Assembly (NCBI GenBank): GCA_039000515.1
Contig: JBCFYV010000001.1
Span: 16,903,928-16,967,927, forward strand
Length of the DNA stretch: 64,000 nucleotides
Reading direction: 5' to 3'
Source: Timema cristinae
Taxonomy: Eukaryota > Arthropoda > Insecta > Phasmatodea > Timematidae
Shown here one piece after another: positions 21,201-28,195 of the stretch. Position 1 is the stretch's first letter. Every line of letters begins with the position of its first letter. A program made the position numbers and the translations under genes. Under the pieces are notes generated by a model. The model did no database searches, was not told the DNA's origin, and saw only the letters and a program-made list of their open reading frames with translations.

Positions 21201-22378
21201 GCAAGAAACCTCAAGATGAGCTATTCCCAGGGGAGAAGTTTGATAGATCCTGTCGAATAATTTCAAGGATAGTAGAAGACCAGGAGGTATATCACATGTA
21301 TCCTACACTCTATCAGTTACCAATAATCTTTGAGCAAGAAACCTCAAGCCAAACTATTCTTGGCTGGAAGGTTGGGAGGATTTGGAAAATACTTTCACAG
21401 AAGAGTAAAACACCAGAAGGTATCACATGTATACTACTCCATCAGATACCAATATGCACCCATATGTACCATTCCTGGAGGTGAAGGTTTGAAGGTATTG
21501 GCAAATACATTCACAGGAGAATATAAAACCAGAGGGCATTGCGTATGTTCTTACCAAAGACTACCACCAAGTTTTCAGCGATTCTATTCCGGAGCAGTTT
21601 TATCCCCTGAAAACACACTGAGTGAGTAGATGATTAGCTGGACATTACTTGAGTCCAGCGAGGTTATGATACGTATATCCGGATCGGAAATATCTTTTTT
21701 TTCATACCAGAATCCTGGACCATGGGCCAGTTTCATGGTCAGATTGAGTACGTCTCAAGTGCAGCGCTCTACTAGATACAGGACGACTCCTAATTTATGC
21801 GAAACGGGCTCATTTCATTTGATTTTAGGTAGGTGTTGTCCTATATTTAGTGTAGTGCCGCACTTGAGGAGTACTTGGTCTGATTATGAAACTGGACCTA
21901 TATTAGTATTTTGTTAGGAAAAAAAGGTGTTACAGATGGTTATTCGTAAGAAAATGGGGCTATGACACTTTACTCAAACGATAAGATGCACGGGTCTGGT
22001 TACTCCTTAGTTCTAGTAATCATTTTTTAGAAACTAACAATAATATGTAACGATTACAGCGCTATCCCCTGCTACGGCAACTTACGCTAACAACAAGTTT
22101 TTAAAGTCTGATATACCTTTACAGTCTGTTCTTAGAGGAGTGACATAAGAGGAGGAGGGAATAGGTAGGGTGATTGTACCTGAGACGAGTGACGAGATGA
22201 TGAGTGGTAGGATGAACATCTTGAGGAGTCTCATGAGTATCTCTCCGGGGAAGGACACGAGCATGATGGAGCCGTCGGAGAGGCGCGCTAGGCGTCCCAG
22301 GAAACCAACGGCGACGCCCACTAGCACCGATGCGATGGTCAGCACGAGGAGAAGGTTCTGTTTCATCCATGTCAATAC
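3027..22378 (-). CDS. EAAT: Excitatory amino acid transporter (SLC1A/EAAT family), nine visible coding exons
   Basis: This is a sodium-coupled glutamate/aspartate transporter of the plasma membrane. Family members clear glutamate from synapses by co-transport with Na+ and H+ and counter-transport of K+. Coding exons on the minus strand are 22378-22180, 20844-20637, 18651-18588, 15302-15197, 13860-13734, 12459-12226, 11126-10935, 9415-9281 and 3249-3027. All have GT donors and AG acceptors, and every junction phase matches. With three one-base gaps in exon 7 allowed for, the exons sum to 1491 nt, or 496 residues plus a stop; family members are usually a little over 500. Hallmarks in order are the TM2 motif [17 protein letters not shown], the MAQLDAR loop, the HP1 segment GTASSAATLP, the TM7 NM-GT motif, HP2 ([10 protein letters not shown]), the TM8 motif [12 protein letters not shown], and a C-terminal ETKM. 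The missing part is the cytosolic N-terminus: the first exon starts at an acceptor. Introns are 0.4-6 kb and full of repeats. Confidence 0.95.
3370..3480 (+). repeat. Dispersed short repeat R6, copy 1
   Basis: It carries aaagtgacagctgcagat and catgacttgacgtatga, shared with copies at 23500-23600, 45470-45550, 47210-47295 and 59140-59275. Confidence 0.6.
3480..4239. other. Intron sequence, nothing recognised
   Basis: Part of the 6-kb intron between EAAT exons 8 and 9. No open frame or known repeat seen. Confidence 0.4.
4251..4524 (-). mobile_element. SINE family A, copy 1, with target-site duplication
   Basis: tRNA-like head with box-B-like GGTTCAATCC (minus), a unique body, and shared 3' tail ending in a TTA repeat. 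Flanked by caattgctatc (4240-4250) and caattgccatc (4525-4535), a 10/11 duplication. Confidence 0.85.
4600..5870 (+). mobile_element. LTR-like segment with promoter and polyadenylation signal
   Basis: This block is GC-richer than its surroundings. A TATA box (tatataa, 4968-4974) is followed ~31 bp later by an initiator-like TCATT (5000). A 35-bp direct duplication lies at 5244-5278 and 5279-5313, and overlapping AATAAA signals at 5824-5834. A 49-codon frame (4632-4781, [20 protein letters not shown]...) precedes the TATA box and may be the tail of an element protein. The arrangement suits a solo LTR or LTR plus fragment. Exact termini, primer-binding site and flanking duplication were not found. 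Confidence 0.35.
4632..4781 (+). CDS. Short open frame of 49 codons, unknown
   Basis: It reads [20 protein letters not shown] and ends RLEQDSDN. Composition is protein-like and not AT-driven. It may be a remnant of a retroelement frame running into an LTR. Nothing else identifies it. Confidence 0.25.
   Translation: MDDLAHLIWSPLTGLDLDFMKHAHSTPLNITRLTDRPWLEARLEQDSDN
6100..6430 (+). repeat. Dispersed repeat R1, copy 1
   Basis: Shares aagcagtctaagca and a body through to tttgctatcacagactt with 22440-22800 (plus) and 30590-30960 (minus). No coding capacity seen. Confidence 0.6.
6620..7205 (-). mobile_element. SINE family D, copy 1, split by a family A insertion
   Basis: Body phrase gaccgagcggcc at the left, tRNA-like head (cgggacctctgggtctgtag, minus strand) at the right end. 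The family A element 6771-7053 interrupts it. Full-length relatives are at 54898-55205 and 58033-58345. Confidence 0.75.
6771..7053 (+). mobile_element. SINE family A, copy 2, full length, nested in family D
   Basis: Head gggtgacctggtggtctagg with A-box, box B ggttcaatcc, a body with cctccaccgtggttcggatt, shared tail (acccgaacgggtagtaagac) and an (ATA)n end. Flanking 13-bp duplication at 6758-6770 and 7054-7066 (12/13). Confidence 0.9.
7286..7574 (-). mobile_element. SINE family A, copy 3
   Basis: Full-length family A element with TTA tail at the left and head ending ccaggtcacc at the right. It is flanked by similar tcttttaatta stretches. Confidence 0.85.
7600..8020. other. AT-rich intron, nothing recognised
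   Basis: No repeat or frame that I can name. Confidence 0.4.
8030..8285 (-). mobile_element. tRNA-derived repeat (family G)
   Basis: The right end has a tRNA-like head on the minus strand (box B as ggtttgaacccacgaac on plus). The body has cctccaaagtaggttgtgct. Only one copy seen. Confidence 0.5.
8525..9065 (+). pseudogene. Non-LTR retrotransposon 3' end, degenerate copy 1
   Basis: It shares gaacaggacatgcaacgtga, gaagaccttcacgcagatgg and the terminal phrases with 37150-37850. The reverse-transcriptase C-terminal pattern (RRLRWAGH...GRPLGR-RRRREDNI) is broken by stops and frameshifts. Three to four degraded repeats of the gaggtggactgga segment follow at 8825-8975, then gcgtacttttgtaactgtgg and a stop just before a taagtaag-like end. 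Confidence 0.6.
9281..9415 (-). CDS. EAAT: EAAT exon 8: HP2 and start of TM8
   Basis: The exon encodes [38 protein letters not shown] and FAVDWLL. This is re-entrant hairpin 2, the extracellular gate, plus the start of TM8. The motif [17 protein letters not shown] is highly conserved in animal EAATs. Acceptor is tgatag and donor is GTAAGT. CT is completed to Leu by exon 9. The complementary strand also has an open frame across this exon, which I regard as a shadow. Confidence 0.94.
9440..10285. other. EAAT intron 7, nothing recognised
   Basis: Moderately AT-rich intron sequence without a repeat or frame that I can identify. Confidence 0.4.
10290..10990 (-). repeat. Exon-edge minisatellite: ~9 copies of the EAAT exon 7 end plus splice donor
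   Basis: The unit is ~82 bp. Copies are marked by gacagtgat near 10306, 10388, 10463, 10534, 10617, 10698, 10778, 10855 and 10937. On the minus strand each reads about 17 codons homologous to [17 protein letters not shown], then GTCAG and a donor, then about 28 bases of intron. The first three copies counted from the exon side do not all agree: donors at 10935 and 10853 are GT-type, and the last copy (10304, GTAAGT) is also intact. Middle copies read GTCAA|ATGAGT and have lost the GT. Middle copies encode a diverged peptide ([17 protein letters not shown]). Several copies are short by single bases. Confidence 0.9.
10935..11126 (-). CDS. EAAT: EAAT exon 7: HP1-TM7, with three apparent one-base losses
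   Basis: The exon encodes [13 protein letters not shown], then [29 protein letters not shown] and [17 protein letters not shown]. These are the HP1 tip and TM7, including the NM(D)GT motif that binds Na+ and substrate. The reading frame breaks three times: near 11083-11086 (after CLEE), near 11023-11025 (inside NM-D-GT) and near 10987-10990 (AAIF). Each break needs one extra base. Adding three bases gives 195 nt and restores the phase into exon 8, which argues for assembly indels rather than a pseudogene. The usual L-P before VGAT is V-A here. The 3' ~50 bases and donor seed the tandem array at 10290-10990. Confidence 0.85.
11215..11745. repeat. Dispersed repeat R4, copy 1
   Basis: Paralogous along its length with 15630-16140 (gtggaaatgcagagccatg through aaataggttttagacttgca). 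A minus-strand stretch ([22 protein letters not shown]) is partly conserved between copies, which hints at an old coding origin, perhaps a transposase. Confidence 0.7.
11760..12170. repeat. Degenerate tandem array, ~50-bp unit, next to the exon 6 donor
   Basis: Repeats of gtagttgccatgtctg and gatctttgagtggttgctat with variable spacers. It begins about 50 bp after the donor of EAAT exon 6. Confidence 0.7.
12226..12459 (-). CDS. EAAT: EAAT exon 6: TM5, TM6 and start of HP1
   Basis: The exon opens with [15 protein letters not shown], continues through a TM with [18 protein letters not shown], and ends with [11 protein letters not shown] at the start of re-entrant hairpin 1. RKNP and the TALGT-A-S motif are diagnostic for SLC1A transporters. 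Acceptor is ttccacag and donor is GTAGGT. The terminal AG is completed to Ser by exon 7. A degenerate tandem array of ~50-bp units occupies the start of the next intron. Confidence 0.95.
12540..13140. other. GC-richer intron block with overlapping open frames, unassigned
   Basis: Frames of 70-99 codons overlap on both strands but none resembles a protein I know. The block may be a remnant of a mobile element. It does not interrupt the join of EAAT exons 5 and 6. Confidence 0.3.
13590..13680 (-). repeat. tRNA-like SINE head fragment
   Basis: ccccggaatcgaaactggat with cttaacccacttggccactt reads as a reversed tRNA-like head. Its body is not recognised. Confidence 0.4.
13734..13860 (-). CDS. EAAT: EAAT exon 5: TM4 and following loop
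   Basis: This 127-nt exon encodes [20 protein letters not shown] followed by [20 protein letters not shown] and MW. It matches the family pattern G-x-VVFS-x-x-FG and FF-x-x-LN-(E/D)-x-I-M-(R/K)-L-V. Acceptor is tttaaag and donor is GTGAGT. The last two bases TG are completed by G of exon 6 to Trp, giving the conserved MW-Y-SP-FGI junction. Confidence 0.93.
13935..14105 (-). mobile_element. SINE family B fragment
   Basis: Old copy containing gtacccaaatttgcatggag and a head ending in the ttatccgaccactggagtgg region. Confidence 0.6.
14270..14470. other. Unassigned locally GC-rich segment open in several frames
   Basis: It lies inside the intron between EAAT exons 5 and 4. Minus-strand frame [20 protein letters not shown] is open, as is a plus-strand frame with a hydrophobic stretch ([17 protein letters not shown]). 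EAAT exons 4 and 5 join perfectly without it. It may be a repeat remnant or an alternative exon. Confidence 0.2.
15197..15302 (-). CDS. EAAT: EAAT exon 4: variable extracellular loop
   Basis: The exon encodes a loop beginning [14 protein letters not shown] and ending KDGTNVM. NNS is a likely N-glycosylation sequon, as expected for this loop, which is glycosylated in animal EAATs. Acceptor is ctcccag and donor is GTGAGT. It begins in phase 0 and ends with one base that makes Gly with the next exon. The loop is variable in the family, so identity here rests on phase, position and splice sites rather than on conserved residues. Confidence 0.85.
15480..15640 (+). mobile_element. SINE family E, copy 1 (5' part)
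   Basis: tRNA-like head ccactcggtgtaggggttag with ccaggttcaattttaggctg, then ggtacctcgggaatttttcc. Similar to 42001-42310. Confidence 0.6.
15630..16140. repeat. Dispersed repeat R4, copy 2
   Basis: Paralogue of 11215-11745. The minus-strand frame here is open for 74 codons ([20 protein letters not shown]...) with WIIETVYG. Confidence 0.7.
16140..16330 (+). mobile_element. SINE family E 3' body
   Basis: gacatgaaaagaacctctaa and aaggatgtacaatcagtaca are shared with 49180-49390. Confidence 0.55.
16330..17070. other. Intron sequence, unassigned
   Basis: No convincing frame. It may include element remnants (ccaaccaaccttcgggctgt). Confidence 0.3.
17074..17165 (+). mobile_element. SINE family F, copy 1
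   Basis: gatccctggatacctcattgg and ggtcccgggttcgattctcg form a tRNA-like head ending gtccaggtgtcatttt. Same family as 59752-60000. Confidence 0.55.
17170..17680. other. AT-rich intron, nothing recognised
   Basis: No repeat or frame that I can name. Confidence 0.4.
17690..17970. repeat. Fold-back element R2, copy 1
   Basis: Arms cacatggtaatatcaacatt... and ...caacaactgttgatatcacc are inverted copies around a centre with catctaataccgctatgctc, ending gaaaattaaactctac. Related copies lie at 20065-20345, 29250-29625, 38405-38830, 42690-43995 and 51215-51500. Confidence 0.75.
18181..18206. repeat. (GA)n/(GT)-type microsatellite
   Basis: agagagagagag followed by tgagtgagtgattg. Confidence 0.8.
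18240..18480 (-). mobile_element. SINE family B copy
   Basis: Shared tail (gtcttactaccagtttgggt), body (ggcgtgggtggagagttgaa) and head ending ttagaccacgcggtcatcat. Confidence 0.75.
18588..18651 (-). CDS. EAAT: EAAT exon 3: extracellular loop, short exon
   Basis: This 64-nt exon encodes [20 protein letters not shown], matching the conserved family stretch that begins N-(L/M)-FP-(P/D)-NL. The acceptor is ttttcag-type and the donor GTAAGT is canonical. It ends in phase 0 after Lys-Lys. Confidence 0.92.
18760..19460. repeat. Dispersed repeat R5, copy 1
   Basis: Marked by aaagtcattttcatgggaaa, tacctttaattttagagttt and gacagacagacagacg. Shared with 56345-57290. Confidence 0.65.
19530..20040 (+). 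mobile_element. Short interspersed element R3, copy 1
   Basis: Starts tagctgttgcccgcggcttt, contains gggtggaattttctaaaatc and a (cagt)n run, and ends tgttattttataagtatagat. The copy at 52085-52595 is near-identical in reverse orientation. A frame of ~99 codons is conserved only because the copies are recent; I doubt it is expressed. Confidence 0.8.
20065..20345. repeat. Fold-back element R2, copy 2 (degraded)
   Basis: Contains gacagatattcaataactgt near the arm and aactaaactaagcg, then plain AT-rich sequence. Confidence 0.55.
20637..20844 (-). CDS. EAAT: EAAT exon 2: TM3 and start of the extracellular loop
   Basis: The acceptor ctccctcag is followed by the family motif [17 protein letters not shown] and then TM3 ([20 protein letters not shown]) ending in HPGDPRIK. 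The large extracellular loop follows, with [11 protein letters not shown] before the donor (AG|GTGCGG). The two leftover bases AG are completed by G of the next exon to Arg. A tandem array of ~115-bp units begins in the intron just upstream of this acceptor (about 20880 onward). Confidence 0.93.
20880..21560. repeat. Tandem array, ~115-bp unit, next to EAAT exon 2
   Basis: About four to five copies of accaggaggtatcctacact...gagcaagaaacctcaagatg...gagattctgtcgaataattt, degrading away from the exon. It starts about 35 bp upstream of the exon 2 acceptor. The exon-proximal intron (gagaaataagtttggaagat) resembles the unit's gtagaagtttgagagattct. Confidence 0.8.
21715..21905. repeat. Long inverted repeat (MITE-like)
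   Basis: Left arm 21728-21792 (ccagtttcatggtcagattg...) and right arm 21831-21895 (...tctgattatgaaactgg) are inverted with roughly 80% identity over ~65 bp and a ~38-bp centre. Confidence 0.75.
21906..22160. other. Start of EAAT intron 1, nothing recognised
   Basis: Runs beyond the exon 1 donor at 22179. No feature seen. Confidence 0.3.
22180..22378 (-). CDS. EAAT: EAAT exon 1 (first visible): TM1-TM2
   Basis: The exon encodes TM1 (about residues 8-29, [20 protein letters not shown]) and TM2 ([20 protein letters not shown]), which is strongly conserved in EAATs. It is preceded by acceptor gtgtgcag and starts in phase 0 with VLTWMKQN. The ATG of MKQN could serve as a start, but EAATs usually have a longer cytosolic N-terminus, so an upstream coding exon is likely. 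The donor GTACAA leaves one base, completed by the next exon to Gly. A GTG at 22384 in the same frame lies in the intron/acceptor and is not a credible start. Confidence 0.93.
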
Positions 22379-22439
22379 CTGCACACGTCAGGGTCGCAGT
22401 TTTAGGGTCTTAACGCAGTTTGTCTACTTGTAGATCTCG

Positions 22440-22800
22440 AAGCTATTTTGCGAAGCTGGTTGCATCTTAACTTGACGTAACTAAGCAGTCTAAGCACCAT
22501 CACTTGTGTACACAAATATACGAAATAGAGACAAGAAAATGAGCAGTTAACACTGTGAGGCCGTCTAGTTTACCTGCTGATAACACTACCCCTCTTCCTC
22601 TGACGAATTTACACAGTCACAAAACTATTTGCGCCTTTAAAACATAGAGCCGCATTTTAAAATTACCTTTTCCTTGTTTACTATTCTAGTTATATATAGG
22701 CTACCATGGACTTTTCTTAATCTACATTCTGGCATGAAGATTCCTACAGGACATTTTCGCGCGTAAGGCAAGTAGCCTAAGCCATAGATGATTTATAAAA
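22440..22800 (+). repeat. Dispersed repeat R1, copy 2
   Basis: gaagctattttgcgaagctg, taactaagcagtctaagcac and cctctgacgaatttacacag match copies at 6100-6430 and (inverted) 30590-30960. It lies just upstream of EAAT exon 1. Confidence 0.7.
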
Positions 22801-23495
22801 TATACGTCTACAAAAAAAAACTGCATCAAGATAAAAATAATAATTTTATAACACTGTAGGAGCCCTTTTAGAACTATTTAAGAATTTATTGTTTTTGTTT
22901 CAACGTTATATTTAAAAAAAAAAGCTGAATGAAACGTAAATTCATTAACATGGGAAGTCCTATATTGATTTGTCGTGACGTCACAGGTAGGCAATGTCCT
23001 TAAGGTGTCATCCTTAAACCACCTAACGCTTTTTCACTACATTTCTGAACTCCACTTCTCTATCAACCCAAATAACACCAAGGAGAACATCTACTAGACC
23101 ACCTCCTTACCACCATGTACCCCTATGTGGAAATTAGAGCTCACCCCTTTCATCCCCACTCAACAGCGTTACGTCGTTTATAAATTAACACTAAGAGATT
23201 AGTTTTTCCCAAAATTAGGCGTTGATAACTATTAAATTTAACTGGGTACCGGTAGAGGGAGGGGAGGCAGAACGTACCCACATTTTTTCCACTTTAAATT
23301 ATTAAAATAAATATTATTTCGTACTAAATTAAATTACAAAATTTATGATAGTGGAATTAATTATTAAGTCCATATATAAATTATCTAAATGACTTATGCA
23401 TTGCGCCAAACTGGATTGAGCAGATTATTGAGTGGGGGATGCACCCCCTGGCCCATTCGAACAACGCCTGAACCCCAAGAATTTACTATATTATT
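22800..23495. other. AT-rich sequence between EAAT exon 1 and the upstream terminal exon; no promoter recognised
   Basis: This is where an EAAT first exon might lie if the genes are separate. I see no convincing ATG exon with a donor in phase 0. Confidence 0.3.
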
Positions 23496-23499
23496 AGTG

Positions 23500-23600
23500 T
23501 TATTTTATTTATATTGATAATATTTATCAAACGGACAGCTACATATACATGACTTGACGTATTAATATATTGAAGTAGTTTTAGCCACTGTTGGATACAG
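23500..23600 (+). repeat. Dispersed short repeat R6, copy 2
   Basis: acggacagctacatatacat and gacttgacgtattaatat. Degraded copy. Confidence 0.5.
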
Positions 23601-23816
23601 TCCTTTTCTACCATATTCCTACTATATATAGTTTTCTCACTGACTGGGATTACAACCTGGTATCTTAGCTGGTAGAGGATTGGCAGGTAAATACCAAGAG
23701 ACAGAGCTCCAATACTTGTCCTGGTGTCGTTTTCCCAAATTATACTCTGAGTATTGTCTGTTCCGGGTGTGGTACTTTGCTCAGTGCAGTCTCCCTGTAC
23801 CTGGGTGTGGTTCTCA

Positions 23817-23933
23817 TCAGCTGGTTTGAGGTAGTCTCGCCAACTGTCCCAGGAAAAGGATAATCAGGGTAAGGACGATCATAGAAAAAGCTACCAACTG
23901 TAAAAATAGCTCTATATTCATTGGAACTGATAT
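23817..23933 (-). CDS. Probable terminal exon: C-terminal transmembrane anchor
   Basis: After the acceptor tttttgttccag, a phase-0 frame encodes ISVPMNIELF, a hydrophobic run LQLVAFSMIVLTLIILFL, then GQLARLPQTS and a stop at 23819-23817. Phase 0 matches the donor at 29937. The result would be a protein with an acidic/proline-rich cytosolic part and a C-terminal membrane anchor, so a tail-anchored protein (inference). A second frame is also open across this exon (YRAIFTVGSFFYDRPYPDY) and could run to a donor CCCAG|GTACAG near 23782, but it does not fit the upstream phase. The gene ends about 1.4 kb before EAAT exon 1. Confidence 0.5.
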   Translation of the reverse strand: MSVPMNIELFLQLVAFSMIVLTLIILFLGQLARLPQTS

Positions 23934-24059
23934 CTGGAACAAAAATACCATTTGGAAATAATAAAATAGTGAATAGCTATTTTTTTAATTCACAAGAGTA
24001 GCTTGTTTTTAGCGTCCTTTTTTTTTAGCTGATCCTCCATGTTAATATAAGCTCCCTGA

Positions 24060-24480
24060 TGGTAATGTGGACTCCTTAATGTGAATGTAAGCTACTGCAT
24101 ATGAGTGTAAGCTCCTTCATATGAGTGTAAGCTTCTCTATGTGAGTGTAAGGTTCTCCATGTGAGTCTAAGCTTTTCTATGTAAGTGTAAGCTTCTCTAT
24201 GTGAGTTAAGCTCCTTAATATGAGTGTAAGCTTCTTCATCAGTGAGTGTAAGTTTCTCCATGTGAGTGTAAGCTCCTTCATGTGAGTTAAGCTCCTTAAT
24301 ATGAGTGTAAGCTTCTTCATGTGAGTGTAAGTTTCTCCATGTGAGTGGTAGCTCCTCCATGTGAGTGGTAGCTCCTCCATGAGAGTAGTTTAAGCTCCTC
24401 CAAGTGAGTGATAGCTCCTACATGAGAGGATTGTAAGCTCCTCCAAGTGAGTGGTAGCTCCTTTATATCTAATACCACAT
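24060..24480. repeat. Minisatellite, ~20-bp unit
   Basis: About 20 copies of tgagtgtaagctcctccatg with variants (tgagtggtagctcct). Open frames on the minus strand (Leu-Thr-His-rich) are repeat products. It lies ~130 bp upstream of the exon at 23933. Confidence 0.9.
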
Positions 24481-24842
24481 GAAAGTAATAATTGAGTTCT
24501 ATAAGTGACGCCCTTGTTAAGGACATTTATCATGTTTGAAAACCTCGCTATTAACCTAAGCTGATGGTAAGAGTGACAGACCAGTGTTTGACAGGCATTT
24601 AAACTCTTCCTACGTTAACCTCTTCTGTGTAAACCAAGTCATTTCCTCAGCGTGGGGTCAATGACAAACACTATAACAGTCACTTTGTCCTTTAACAAGA
24701 GCTCAAGGCTACTGACAAGACCTAATACACTTTCTAGCAACGTTGTAACTAAGCTTTTGACTCAAGCGGGACTTGAAATAGAGGTAGTTGGACATCACCT
24801 CAAATATATTGATAATATGAGTAAACCCATAAACCTATCTTG

Positions 24843-25195
24843 ATACTAACCAGGGTTCTAAGAACATACCTTGATAGTGGCATGGTTCCAGGCAACATAT
24901 TTTTATATGGTGACCATGGTTCCAAGAACATACTTTGATGATAACCATGGTTCCAAGAACATACCTTGATAGTGGCCATGGTTCCAAGAACATACTTTGA
25001 TGGTGACCATGGTTCCAGGAACATACTTTGATGATGACCATGGTTCCAAGAACATACCTTGATAGTGGCCATGGTTCCAGACAAAATACCTTGTATGATG
25101 AGGGGTGACCATGTTCCCGGAACATATTGAAACCATTTCAGATACCTTTAGTGGCTGTTCCAGGAACATACTTATGTGACATGTTCAGACAATTT
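24843..25195. repeat. Minisatellite, ~30-bp unit
   Basis: About 11 copies of accatggttccaagaacata with cttgatagtgg spacers. Apparent Trp/His-rich frames are repeat products. Confidence 0.9.
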
Positions 25196-25324
25196 ATTGA
25201 ATTAGACACTATTGTTCCTTTACAGACATAATTATACTAGTTTAAATTATTTAACATATATTAAACTAATGTTCCTCTATTATTGTTATTATTTCGACAA
25301 CTTACACCATTTATGATTACACAT

Positions 25325-25510
25325 TAATTAACTATGAGGTAGGGATGAGCAAGGATGAATTTGAAGGAAATGTACTAATATTTGCGTGGTGGGAAAATTC
25401 TTTGGATAAATCACCCTCAATACAGCCAGATGAGATCCTAACCCCCTGTCATTACAATCCCGTCCATCACGAGAGCTACTCCTTAGACCATACGACCACC
25501 AATGGCTTAT
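25325..25510 (-). mobile_element. SINE family B fragment
   Basis: Body (tatttgcgtggtgggaaaat) and head region (ctccttagaccatacgacca) without an intact tail. Confidence 0.6.
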
Positions 25511-25559
25511 ATAGAACCACGTCTCAACACCCATTCAGGTTACGCTCATATTTTTTTTA

Positions 25560-26600
25560 TCTCAGCTGAAATGTTCTTGACTAGTTATTTTAATGTAATT
25601 TTTTCGACAAAATCAAGTATGTGCTTATCTTCAGGTATACCGTCCTCGAGAAGTTGGTGATTAAAGCCCCCTCTTTCCTATACCTTCCTCTTATTCCTCT
25701 TTCTTTGCTGGTTCATTTACAAATCGTACTTTTATTTGGAACTATCTTAGTTTCAATTTGAATGGTTTTCTTTTTCCTAATCTCAATCATTCGCTTCACA
25801 ATCACTAATACCATGCTAATACTTCATAATTTCCTTTGTAAATATCTTGGCCTGGGTCTACCCAGCTTTGTTGCCTGAATAAACACAGAATAAATATATA
25901 TTTTAAAAATGTATCCAAGCTCCAAAATGGTGGTGAGTAGTTAAATGTTCCTTGTGTCTTTATTTTAGTCTTGTTAAATCCGTAAATAAAGCAGTAATTT
26001 TTAAATTTATTTTTTGTCAAATTGGAGGAGGTTGAACGCCCCCAACCCCCCCCCCCCGCATGGCTACGGCTTTGAGTATTACCCACAACCACATGTAACG
26101 TCACAATCGCTGTTGGAAACTTAACATGGCAGTTGACCGGTCGTTTGTAAAGCTTTGAGTCTGATCTCTAGGCCTGGCGGAAGTTAGTAAATTTGACTTG
26201 AAAAAGTGATAGGTACCCGCCGCACTACCGTTAGTTTTGAATGTGGTCTAAGGTACAAAAAAGGTTGAGGACCTCTGGTCTAGTCTATCGCTTAAGACCA
26301 TTCGTCCACCGAAGAGTGACTAGAGTGTTTTTTTGACGGGCCCACGTCTAGGAAATGACTGGTATTTACACATGAGGCAGTTAAGTTAACACGAGGGAGA
26401 GTTCAATTGCCATTCAAACACTGGCTTGTTCTTTGCTCCAGACGTGACAAGTGAACTTACGTGGGCGTCTCTGACAGAAGACAATTACTACCGTGCGTGT
26501 GGTACACATGGGTGGAAGGAGAAGACTAAACACAATGTACTGTACATGGTCGTAGGAAGTTCTAAACAATACCACCGATAAGCGAATTATTTGGACCAAC
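25560..26600. other. Intron sequence, nothing firm
   Basis: A C10 tract lies at 26048-26058. A small donor/acceptor-like pair near 26440-26500 (minus) encloses too little to call. Confidence 0.3.
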
Positions 26601-26609
26601 CCAGATCAA

Positions 26610-27370
26610 AATTAATGATTGGATCAATCCAGACAGGACATTTGAGACAGTATAGACGAGATGTTTGAATACCAATCTAGACAAGACATTTATACCAACC
26701 AAGACAGGAAATTTGGATCATCTGGACAGGATTTTTTTACAAATATAGACAGGGCATTTGTACCAATATAGACAGGTCGTTTGGACCAATCTAGACAGGA
26801 CGTTTGGACCAATCTAGACAGGACGTTTGAGACAATATAGACGGGATGTTTGGATACCACTCTAGACAAGACATTTATACCAACCAAGACAGGAAATTTG
26901 GATCATCTCGACATGATTCTTTTTCAAATATAGACAGGGCATTTGTACCAATCCAGACAAGTCATTTTTACAAAGCTAGACAGGACGTTTGGATCAATCT
27001 AGACGGGCTATTTATACCAATATAGACAGGAAATTTGTATCAGCTAGACAGGACGTTTGGGCCAATCTAGACAGGACGTTTGTACCAATCTAAACAAGAC
27101 GTTTGTACCAATCTAGACAGGTAGTTTGTACCAATCTAGACAGGACGTTTGGATCAATCTAGACGGGCTATTTATACCAATCTAGACAGGACATTTGTAT
27201 CAGCTAGACAGGACGTTTGGACCAATCTATACAGGACGTTTGTACCAATTTAGACAGAACGTTTGGATCAATATAGACAAAACGTTTGGATCAATCTAGA
27301 CGAGATATTTATACCAATCTAGACAGGACGTTTGGGTCAATATAGACAGGACAATTGGGCTAACCAAGAT
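26610..27370. repeat. Minisatellite, ~23-24-bp unit
   Basis: About 30 copies of ggacgtttggaccaatctag plus acag, with a longer internal duplication (26655-26750 resembles 26850-26950). Confidence 0.9.
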
Positions 27371-27628
27371 AGGAAGGAAAAAAACATTTTTCTGAAACTA
27401 GCCAAACCTATTCTTTTACATTAGTAGCATTTGAAAGAGAATCGTCACAATAATGTAAACACAAAATCCTCACTGCATACTATCTATTTTGTAATAAAAG
27501 GAGATTTATAAAAATAATGAAGCTTAAGGGAAACAGTTTTTATCCCCCTTAATCCACTCCACTAATCTCTGCTATATTAAAAACAAGTTTTATTAACCTT
27601 GAGGGAGTGGGAGTGACTAATTAAATCA

Positions 27629-27804
27629 ATTATTATTATTATTATTATTATTATTAGCACCGCGTCCTACTACCCATTCGGGTTGTATACACTTACGCTA
27701 ATGTGTAATGGTAGGGTGATTGTGAGATGAAATGTAGGACCTACAGTTTAACGTGGAATCCAAACCACGGTGGAGGCCTGACATTCCCCACATTCACAAG
27801 TTGT
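27629..27804 (-). mobile_element. SINE family A, 5'-truncated copy
   Basis: (TTA)n tail and body to cacattcacaagttgtg; the tRNA-like head is absent. Confidence 0.85.
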
Positions 27805-27997
27805 GCAAAACCAATTTTTTATTGATGCAATATATTAAACTAGGTCTGCAAGAGTAAAGAGTTGAAGTCATGTCAATGGGTATACATCAATTTTTAGTAT
27901 GAATGGACATATCTGACAAAAAATTTATTAGGTCAACTTTCACGTTAATTATTGTGATGTGCAGCTGTAATTTTTTATTTTTGATCATCGTGTTTAT

Positions 27998-28195
27998 TTC
28001 CTGTTCAGGTTATACGCATGTGTACTAATTTAGCTAATGAGTTAAAGACCAGGAAGGTTTAATTTAGAGGAAATGTATTCGAATTTGCGTTAGAGGAAAG
28101 TGAAAAATCATTTAGGGAAACCACCCTTAGTACACCGGAACTGGATTCAATAACACGAGAGTGACGCCTTAGACCATGCTGCCACCGAAGCTGGT
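27998..28195 (-). mobile_element. SINE family B copy
   Basis: Tail caggttatacgcatgtgtac and head ending ttagaccatgctgccaccga. Degraded body. Confidence 0.65.

Noticed and set aside
22382..22384. GTG as an EAAT start codon
   Set aside because: It lies in the intron/acceptor sequence; the exon starts after the AG at 22379.
24076..25169. Open frames of 67-96 codons on the minus strand
   Set aside because: They are translations of the 20-bp and 30-bp minisatellites in two or three frames.
26414..26599. Possible micro-exon between acceptor-like and donor-like sites on the minus strand
   Set aside because: It would be only ~10 nt, with no phase partner identified.
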